From Litchfieldia alkalitelluris (GTDB lineage Bacteria; Bacillota; Bacilli; Bacillales; Bacillaceae_L), in the NCBI RefSeq assembly GCF_002019645.1, contig NZ_KV917374.1, positions 1,376,696 to 1,440,695 of the forward strand: 64,000 nt of DNA, given 5' to 3'. The notes below the pieces were generated by a model that did not search any database, was not told where the DNA came from, and worked only from the letters and a program-made list of their open reading frames with translations. Shown one piece after another: positions 58,291 through 64,000 of this stretch. Within the stretch, counting starts at the first letter, position 1. The number at the start of each line of letters is the position of its first letter. The translations under genes and the position numbers were made by a program.

Positions 58291-58519
58291 TATCAATCAA
58301 TAAATTCAACCATGGTTTATAAGAAGAGGTTTAAGTAATTATTGGTAAGCCGATGTTAACTAGTCCTATAAATTAAAGTTTCTAAAAATTTCGCAGATTC
58401 CTAATTGTATTGATTAAAGAGAAAGAAAGGAATAGAATAATTTAGAGAATGAAAGATTATCTAACCAATATATTATAAATACGTACTCATTTCGTATTAG
58501 TTTATGTTCTTAGATTAAG

Positions 58520-58545
58520 CTTGGCTTATGCCAAGTTTCTTTATA
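58520..58545 (+). terminator. Hairpin shortly before yttB
   Basis: CTTGGC at 58520-58525 pairs with GCCAAG at 58530-58535, followed by TTTCTTT. No gene ends just before it, so it may be an attenuator of yttB or the relic of a lost gene. The rest of 58291-58571 holds no gene I can support. Confidence 0.55.
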
Positions 58546-58571
58546 TTTTATAGGAAAATGGGGGAGGTATG

Positions 58572-59771
58572 ATGCCTCGGACACTTTGGGTCTTAGTTAT
58601 TGGAATGGTAATTAACGTAACGGGGGCTTCTTTTTTATGGCCTCTTAACACGATATATATACACGACCAGTTAGGTAAATCATTGACTGTTGCCGGAATT
58701 GTACTTATGTTAAATTCAGGAGCAAGTGTAATTGGAAATCTAATTGGAGGCTATCTTTTTGATAAAGTTGGTGGCTACCGGTCGATCCTAATTGGGATCT
58801 TTATCTCGATGTTTGCGATTGTTGGTCTTGTTTTCTTTAATGAATGGCCCTACTATGTTGGTTTATTAATTATCGTAGGATTTGGTTCAGGTATAGTATT
58901 TCCAGCGATGTATGCGATGGCTGGGTCTGTTTGGCCAGATGGTGGAAGAAGAGCATTTAACGCGATGTATGTTGGTTCCAATGTTGGTGTCGCAGTAGGA
59001 GCCGCACTAGGTGGTCTTGTAGCCTCATATTCGTTTCAATATGTTTTCACAGCCAATGCAATTATGTATATGATCTTCTTATTACTAGCAGTATTTGGTT
59101 ACCGCTCAATTAAAGTTGAAAACAATAAACAACAAAATGTAGTAAGTCAGGCAAAAGTTGTTAAAAATTACACCAAATTAACAGCATTGCTCATTGTCTC
59201 GATTGGGTATATTTTATGTTGGCTAGCTTATTCGCAGTGGGCATCAACCATTGCCTCTTATACGCAAGGGCTTGATATAAGTATGAAGCAATATAGTATG
59301 CTATGGACAATTAACGGAGCATTAATTGTGTTAGGACAGCCATTTGTTTCAACAATCATTCGTTTCTTTGCAAAAACGTTAAAAGCTCAAATCGTGATTG
59401 GAATTATCATTTTCATTGCTTCGTTTGTTGTTGTGTTAAATACCACTCAATTCACTGGCTTCATAGTGGCGATGGTGATTTTAACAGTGGGAGAAATGTT
59501 TGTGTGGCCAGCGGTTCCTACCATTGCTAATGAGTTAGCTCCAAAAGGAAGAGAAGGTTTTTACCAGGGAATCGTAAATAGTATGGCAACAGGTGGAAGA
59601 ATGCTAGGACCTGTTGTTGGTGGTCTTTTAGTAGATATATATGGAATGAACATGCTATTTATTGTGTTAATAGGACTCTTAGTGATTTCAGTATTTACAA
59701 CCTTGATATATGATCGTAAGCTTAAGCATGTAGAAAATAAGAGTGTTCCGGCTATAAGCGCTGGATCATAA
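58572..59771 (+). CDS. yttB: Major facilitator superfamily transporter YttB
   Basis: A 399-residue MFS protein with twelve predicted membrane helices. The loop 2-3 motif is GGYLFDKVGGYRSILI (GXXXDRXGRR-like). The sequence and length fit the YttB group, presumed multidrug or small-molecule exporters. The substrate is unknown. Two ATG codons are adjacent (58569, 58572). GGAGG fits the second slightly better. Confidence 0.88.
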   Translation: MPRTLWVLVIGMVINVTGASFLWPLNTIYIHDQLGKSLTVAGIVLMLNSGASVIGNLIGGYLFDKVGGYRSILIGIFISMFAIVGLVFFNEWPYYVGLLIIVGFGSGIVFPAMYAMAGSVWPDGGRRAFNAMYVGSNVGVAVGAALGGLVASYSFQYVFTANAIMYMIFLLLAVFGYRSIKVENNKQQNVVSQAKVVKNYTKLTALLIVSIGYILCWLAYSQWASTIASYTQGLDISMKQYSMLWTINGALIVLGQPFVSTIIRFFAKTLKAQIVIGIIIFIASFVVVLNTTQFTGFIVAMVILTVGEMFVWPAVPTIANELAPKGREGFYQGIVNSMATGGRMLGPVVGGLLVDIYGMNMLFIVLIGLLVISVFTTLIYDRKLKHVENKSVPAISAGS

Positions 59772-59774
59772 AAT

Positions 59775-59811
59775 AATACCCCCCTAAGGATTGTTCCTTT
59801 GGGGGGGTATT
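59775..59811 (+). terminator. Terminator of yttB
   Basis: ATACCCCCCTAAGGA pairs with TCCTTTGGGGGGGTAT around a 4-base loop, four bases after the stop. Confidence 0.88.
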
Positions 59812-59944
59812 TGCGAGGTGCAATACGGTAAATCGCAGGCCGAATCAACTAACAAATCATATAAACGTCACAGTGGAAAAGGCATATATCTCTAATGTAA
59901 ATACCCGGTAAGTTCTATAGTAAGAGGTTTAAACACTTTGAAAG

Positions 59945-60140
59945 ATAAGGGAAGGAATTCCCTTTATTTAGGAAAAATCGCCATAAACAGCTTAAATAGA
60001 GGGGGAAATTTCCTCTATTTGCTTAAAATCCACGAAAATGGTTCACTTTGCTTTGCTTAAGGGGAAATTTTCCCCTTATATACCCCAAACCGAGTCTATT
60101 CTCCATCTTAACGGGAAAATTTCCCCTTATATATTCACAA
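59945..60140. repeat. Family D AT-rich repeat, copy 2
   Basis: Related to 10195-10395 over its whole length. Its palindromes are cleaner: AAGGGGAAATTTTCCCCTT is a perfect 19-base inverted repeat, and GGGGGAAATTTCCTC and GGGAAAATTTCCCC flank it. Confidence 0.72.
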
Positions 60141-60293
60141 TCTAATTCAATTCTATATAGGTTACTCAATTAAGGTACTAAATCACAAATATTTACAGGC
60201 TATCCAATAATTATTTCATCCCCTGGGATTTCCTAGTGAATTTTAAAAATAATAAGCTATTAAAATTACAAAAGGTTGATTAATCAATTAAAA

Positions 60294-60332
60294 AGGCACC
60301 TTGAATTTGTATAGTTAATTCAAGGTGCGTTT
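60294..60332 (+). terminator. Orphan terminator 1
   Basis: GCACCTTGAATT pairs perfectly with AATTCAAGGTGC, followed by GTTTTC. No gene ends upstream of it for more than 480 bases. Confidence 0.75.
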
Positions 60333-60369
60333 TCATATATGTTTTAACTGTTTGCACCTCTAAAATAAA

Positions 60370-60393
60370 CCCCCTAAGGATAACTCCTAGGGG
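60370..60393. terminator. Orphan terminator 2
   Basis: CCCCCTAAGGA pairs with TCCTAGGGGG. Its sequence resembles the yttB terminator (CCCCCTAAGGAT...). It might serve the minus-strand gene ending at 60467. Confidence 0.65.
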
Positions 60394-60466
60394 GCTATGT
60401 CTGTTGTGTCAATGAAAATTTAGTAAGTTATTCTGACCCTAAGATGGTATTGCTATTCTCTAATAC

Positions 60467-60931
60467 TTAAAGAGGAATTTTTCTAGGACTATATCTTTTG
60501 CCAATCCTAAAAATGAGAGGAATACCAATGATCGTTGGTAATACCCATATCAATAAAGTAGGAAGTTCACTAATAAAGGGGATATTATTGGCATTAACGA
60601 CTAATGTAGCAGTAACGATACCAATATAAGATCCAAGCATTCCACCAATATGGAGGCCCAACCAGTTTCTTTTTCTCATCTTCTTAGCTAAGTATCCAGT
60701 AAGCGCAAGTCCATAGGAAAAAATAGCAATATAAAACAAATAAGCACTCTCATCCCATTTTATAATTGACATAGCTACGGCTGTAGAAAACACAATCAAA
60801 TAAGACCAGTGGTAAATTTCTCCAGTAAACGTATGCACACCTTTTCTCTTTTTCTTAAAGGCAGCAACTAATCCAGTCAAAAGGCATATAGCACCAGAAA
60901 TTATATGAAGGATTAGTAATAAATAAAACAT
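60467..60931 (-). CDS. Four- or five-helix membrane protein of unknown function
   Basis: A 154-residue integral membrane protein. Conserved-looking histidines lie in hydrophobic context: ILHIISGAIC, GVHTFTGEIYHWSYL and GLHIGGMLGSYIG. This spacing recalls heme- or quinone-binding DUF2306-type proteins, but I am not sure of the family. GGGGGATG lies about 11 bases before the ATG. It is divergent from ilvD. Confidence 0.65.
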   Translation of the reverse strand: MFYLLLILHIISGAICLLTGLVAAFKKKRKGVHTFTGEIYHWSYLIVFSTAVAMSIIKWDESAYLFYIAIFSYGLALTGYLAKKMRKRNWLGLHIGGMLGSYIGIVTATLVVNANNIPFISELPTLLIWVLPTIIGIPLIFRIGKRYSPRKIPL

Positions 60932-61064
60932 AATTTAACATCCCCCTAAAAATTGGAATAGATACATATTTATTCTAGATATAATTCCATCTAAAGCACA
61001 ATAATAACTTTCTAATAATTTTAAAAATTTATAGCATGAAAAATCATTTTGGTTATGTTATTAT

Positions 61065-61093
61065 CAAATAATAATAAAATTCATTATTATTTG
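61065..61093 (+). promoter_or_regulatory. AT-rich inverted repeat upstream of ilvD
   Basis: CAAATAATAAT at 61065-61075 and ATTATTATTTG at 61083-61093 form a perfect 11-base inverted repeat with a 7-base spacer, 72 bases before ilvD. It does not fit the CodY consensus I know (AATTTTCnGAAAATT). It may be an operator or a chance AT-rich palindrome. Confidence 0.4.
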
Positions 61094-61164
61094 AAAAGTA
61101 GATAAAATGAGTTCTAGAAAAAGAGAGAAAAGGATTAAATTACTATATAGATAGGGGAATTGGA

Positions 61165-62841
61165 ATGGCAGAACTACGTAGTAATATGATTAAAAAAGGA
61201 TTTGACCGTGCACCACATCGAAGCTTACTTCGAGCTGCAGGTGTAAAAGAAGAGGACTTTGATAAACCGTTTATTGCAGTATGTAATTCATATATTGATA
61301 TTGTTCCAGGTCATGTTCATTTGCAAGAGTTTGGTAAAATTGTTAAAGAAGCAATTCGTGAAGCAGGTGGAGTTCCATTCGAATTCAACACGATTGGTGT
61401 CGACGATGGGATTGCAATGGGGCATATTGGTATGCGCTATTCGTTGCCAAGTCGTGAAATCATTGCAGACTCGATTGAAACAGTTGTATCGGCACACTGG
61501 TTTGATGGAATGGTATGCATTCCAAACTGTGATAAAATCACACCAGGAATGATGATGGCAGCACTTCGTGTAAATATCCCTACAATTTTTGTAAGTGGTG
61601 GGCCAATGAAGGCTGGAACAACGAGTGATGGTCGTAAGATCTCATTATCATCTGTATTTGAAGGTGTGGGTGCATTCCAGGCTGGTAAGATCGACGAAAA
61701 AGGTCTACAAGAATTAGAAGCATTCGGTTGCCCAACATGTGGATCATGTTCAGGAATGTTCACTGCAAACTCAATGAACTGTTTAGCAGAAGCATTGGGA
61801 CTTGCTTTACCAGGTAACGGGACAATTTTAGCGGTGGCACCTGAACGTAGAGAGTTTGTAAAGAAGTCAGCTACTCAACTGATGGAGCTTATCAAAATGG
61901 ACTTAAAGCCTCGTGATATCGTTAATGAAAAAGCAATTGATAATGCATTTGCTTTAGATATGGCACTAGGTGGTTCAACAAATACAGTTCTCCATACACT
62001 AGCATTAGCACATGAAGCGCAAATTGATTACCCAATTGAGCGAATTAATGAAGTGGCAGAGCGTGTGCCACATTTATCAAAGCTTGCTCCAGCTTCTGAT
62101 TATCATATTGAGGATCTTCATGAAGCAGGTGGGGTATCAGCTGCATTATATGAATTATCGAAAAAAGAAGGTGCACTTCACCTTGATAATATTACAGTAA
62201 CTGGAAAATCTATTGGTGAGAACGTTGCTGGTTGTGAAGTGAAAGACTACAATGTTATTCGCCCAATTGATGATCCACATACAGTAAAAGGTGGGTTAGC
62301 CGTATTGTTTGGTAACTTAGCTCCAGACGGTGCAATCATTAAAACGGGCGGAGTGCAAAATGGAATCACAAGCCATGAAGGACCTGCTGTTGTTTTTGAA
62401 TCACAAGAAGAAGCAGTAAAAGGGATTTCTTCTGGTCAAGTGAAAGCGGGAGATGTCGTGATCATCCGTTATGAAGGACCAAAGGGTGGACCGGGAATGC
62501 CTGAAATGCTTTCGCCAACTTCGATGATTGTTGGAATGGGATTAGGACCAAAAGTAGCACTAGTTACAGACGGTCGTTTTTCTGGCGCATCTCGTGGACT
62601 ATCAATCGGACATGCATCACCAGAAGCAGCTGAAGGAGGCCCATTAGCATTTGTAGAAAATGGTGACCATGTTGTTATTGATATTGATAAGAGAACAATG
62701 GTTGTCGTGGTAGACGAGGCTGAATGGGAAAAGCGTGAAGCTAACTGGAAGGGCTTCGAACCAAAGGTTAAAACTGGTTATCTAGCACGTTATTCTAAGT
62801 TAGTTACATCTGCAAATACTGGTGGAGTAATGAAAATTTAA
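61165..62841 (+). CDS. ilvD: Dihydroxy-acid dehydratase
   Basis: IlvD dehydrates dihydroxy acids to 2-keto acids, the third common step of valine, leucine and isoleucine synthesis. It is an iron-sulfur enzyme of 558 residues. The cluster Cys are in [29 protein letters not shown] and [39 protein letters not shown] is the C-terminal signature. AGGGGAA precedes the ATG. It stands alone, away from other ilv genes. Confidence 0.96.
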   Translation: MAELRSNMIKKGFDRAPHRSLLRAAGVKEEDFDKPFIAVCNSYIDIVPGHVHLQEFGKIVKEAIREAGGVPFEFNTIGVDDGIAMGHIGMRYSLPSREIIADSIETVVSAHWFDGMVCIPNCDKITPGMMMAALRVNIPTIFVSGGPMKAGTTSDGRKISLSSVFEGVGAFQAGKIDEKGLQELEAFGCPTCGSCSGMFTANSMNCLAEALGLALPGNGTILAVAPERREFVKKSATQLMELIKMDLKPRDIVNEKAIDNAFALDMALGGSTNTVLHTLALAHEAQIDYPIERINEVAERVPHLSKLAPASDYHIEDLHEAGGVSAALYELSKKEGALHLDNITVTGKSIGENVAGCEVKDYNVIRPIDDPHTVKGGLAVLFGNLAPDGAIIKTGGVQNGITSHEGPAVVFESQEEAVKGISSGQVKAGDVVIIRYEGPKGGPGMPEMLSPTSMIVGMGLGPKVALVTDGRFSGASRGLSIGHASPEAAEGGPLAFVENGDHVVIDIDKRTMVVVVDEAEWEKREANWKGFEPKVKTGYLARYSKLVTSANTGGVMKI

Positions 62842-62855
62842 TACTAATTCAAAGA

Positions 62856-62892
62856 AGCCTTTACTTGTTTAAGGGCTTCTTTCATTTTATTA
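62856..62892 (+). terminator. Terminator of ilvD
   Basis: GAAGCC(TT) pairs with (AA)GGGCTTC, followed by TTTCATTTTAT. Confidence 0.75.
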
Positions 62893-62939
62893 ATAGTTTT
62901 AGAAAATCATATACTGAAAATGCATGATTTTTTATATAC

Positions 62940-62958
62940 TATAATGATAGCGCTTTCT
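62940..62958 (+). promoter_or_regulatory. Candidate -10 with overlapping cre (CcpA) site before scoA
   Basis: TATAAT at 62940-62945 runs into TGATAGCGCTTTCT at 62945-62958. This matches the cre consensus TGWAANCGNTNWCA at 12 of 14 positions. CcpA bound there would block a promoter at this place, giving glucose repression of the CoA-transferase genes. No clear -35 is visible. Confidence 0.5.
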
Positions 62959-63089
62959 TTATTCGTTTAATCTAGGAATCTGAATATATCCCTAGAAAAC
63001 TAATTTTTTTCGAAAATATGATATCTTCATTCGAAGATTTTATCATGGTTTTCAATAAATGAATTGTGAGAGTGTAGGAAGGGGGAAAC

Positions 63090-63782
63090 ATGTTGAAAAC
63101 AATCTGTACTTCATTCATAGAAGCTATAAATGATATTCAAGATGGCGCAACCATTTTGGTTGGAGGGTTTGGTTTAGTTGGAATTCCTGAAAATTTGATT
63201 CTGGCATTGATGGAGCGAGACATTAAAGACTTAACAGTTATTTCTAATAATTGTGGGGTAGATGAGTGGGGATTGGGGCTGTTACTACAACGTCATCAAA
63301 TAAAAAAAATGATTGGTTCTTATGTGGGTGAAAACAAGGAATTTGAGCGACAGGTTTTATCTGGTGAACTTGAGGTTGAGTTAACTCCGCAAGGAACTCT
63401 TGCAGAACGAATCCGGGCAGGTGGAGCAGGAATCCCCGCATTTTTTACACCAGCTGGGGTGGGAACGCCTGTCGCTGAAGGAAAGGAAGTAAGAGAATTT
63501 GATGGAAAGCAATATGTATTAGAGCATGCAATAACTGCTGATTTTAGTTTAGTGAGAGCGAGTAAGGGAGATAAAATGGGAAATCTCATTTATAACAAAA
63601 CTGCTCGTAACTTTAATCCCGGTGTTGCAGCAGCAGGGAAGATTACAATTGCAGAGGTCGAAGAGTTGGTTGAAATCGGAGAACTAAATCCAGATCATAT
63701 TCATACTCCTAGTATTTATGTTCAAAGAATGGTTGTAGGGAAACAACATAAGAAAATTGAGAGACTAACAGTATCAAAGTAA
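63090..63782 (+). CDS. scoA: 3-oxoacid CoA-transferase subunit A
   Basis: A 230-residue alpha subunit of a family I CoA-transferase (ScoA/AtoD type), which moves CoA between succinyl-CoA and acetoacetate. [20 protein letters not shown] is the N-terminal signature, and [20 protein letters not shown] and [13 protein letters not shown] are family segments. GGGGG lies about 5 bases before the ATG. The B subunit follows 16 bases later. Together they allow use of acetoacetate or ketone-type acids. Confidence 0.93.
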   Translation: MLKTICTSFIEAINDIQDGATILVGGFGLVGIPENLILALMERDIKDLTVISNNCGVDEWGLGLLLQRHQIKKMIGSYVGENKEFERQVLSGELEVELTPQGTLAERIRAGGAGIPAFFTPAGVGTPVAEGKEVREFDGKQYVLEHAITADFSLVRASKGDKMGNLIYNKTARNFNPGVAAAGKITIAEVEELVEIGELNPDHIHTPSIYVQRMVVGKQHKKIERLTVSK

Positions 63783-63798
63783 AGGAGGTAACCTTAAG

Positions 63799-64000
63799 AT
63801 GGTAAATAAACAAACGATAAGGGAACGAATTGCAAAACGTGCTGAAAAAGAAATTGAAAACGGTTACTATGTAAACCTTGGAATTGGTATGCCAACCCTT
63901 GTAGCGAATTTTATCAGTGATTCTAAACAAGTTGTTCTTCAATCAGAGAACGGTCTACTCGGAATTGGGCCATATCCCAAAGAAGATCAAGTCGACCCTG
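63799..64000 (+). CDS. scoB: 3-oxoacid CoA-transferase subunit B (partial, cut by window end)
   Basis: The first 67 residues of the beta subunit. [17 protein letters not shown] is the family's N-terminal signature. The catalytic Glu that forms the CoA thioester lies in [21 protein letters not shown] lies 9 bases before the ATG, a strong site. The gene runs off the right edge. It is in one operon with scoA. Confidence 0.93.
   Translation, partial: MVNKQTIRERIAKRAEKEIENGYYVNLGIGMPTLVANFISDSKQVVLQSENGLLGIGPYPKEDQVDP

Larger units (their letters stand above)
59812..60466. other. Non-coding stretch with orphan terminators
   Basis: No gene that I can support. It contains a family D repeat (59945-60140) and two terminator-like hairpins at 60294-60332 and 60370-60393, listed separately, with no gene just before either. 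Relics of deleted genes are possible. Confidence 0.6.

Overview
The window reads as a chromosomal segment of a low-GC Gram-positive spore former of the Bacillaceae (Bacillus sensu lato; genus not resolved). The support is gene content and order from memory of Bacillus subtilis: a glycogen operon (glgBCDAP), yteA, menA divergent from menF-D-H-B-E-C, then yidD, luxS, dps, the ytk/ytl/ytm genes, pckA, a SAM riboswitch with metK, asnB, ytoA, ytpA, ytpB, the ytqA/ytqB pair, ytzC and yttB. Many starts are GTG or TTG behind strong AGGAGG-like ribosome binding sites, which is typical of the group.

Layout. 1-1.5 kb: an IS256-family element. 2-10 kb: glycogen synthesis and breakdown, tightly overlapping. 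10.6-13.5 kb (minus): an AIM24-like protein, a DksA/TraR-type zinc finger protein and menA. 13.9-21.5 kb: the menaquinone operon. 21.5-25.2 kb: a small unknown protein and argS, whose arginine T-box leader (specifier CGC) lies about 1.3 kb upstream, with a mosaic of extragenic repeats between them. 25.2-31.4 kb: a Ktr potassium transporter, a zinc-binding lipoprotein with a histidine-rich minisatellite and a Zur box on its promoter, an SbtA-like bicarbonate permease and a two-domain YtkA-like lipoprotein. 31.7-43.3 kb: yidD, luxS, an amidase, a YtzI-like protein, dps with a sigma-B-like promoter, a 52-bp repeat array, threonine aldolase, small conserved proteins, a holin-like protein, a Nudix hydrolase, a nitrate/sulfonate/thiamine-precursor-type ABC importer, esterase YtmA and YtmB. 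43.4-49.2 kb: pckA, SAM riboswitch and metK, asnB. 49.5-52.2 kb: C39 peptidase-like protein, glycosyltransferase and PAP2 phosphatase. 52.5-59.8 kb: the ytoA to yttB segment. 60.5-64 kb: a membrane protein, ilvD and a CoA-transferase pair cut by the window end.

I found no phage, defence island, CRISPR array, tRNA or rRNA. Almost all genes are ordinary housekeeping genes. The unusual content is extragenic: at least four repeat families (a GC-rich hairpin core A, 52-bp palindromic arrays B, a third core C and an AT-rich element D). A, B and C share the same outer flanking modules, as if cores were interchangeable cassettes. Most copies sit between convergent gene ends, but one five-core mosaic has landed inside the presumed argS leader, between riboswitch and coding region. 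That is the strongest candidate here for something not yet described.
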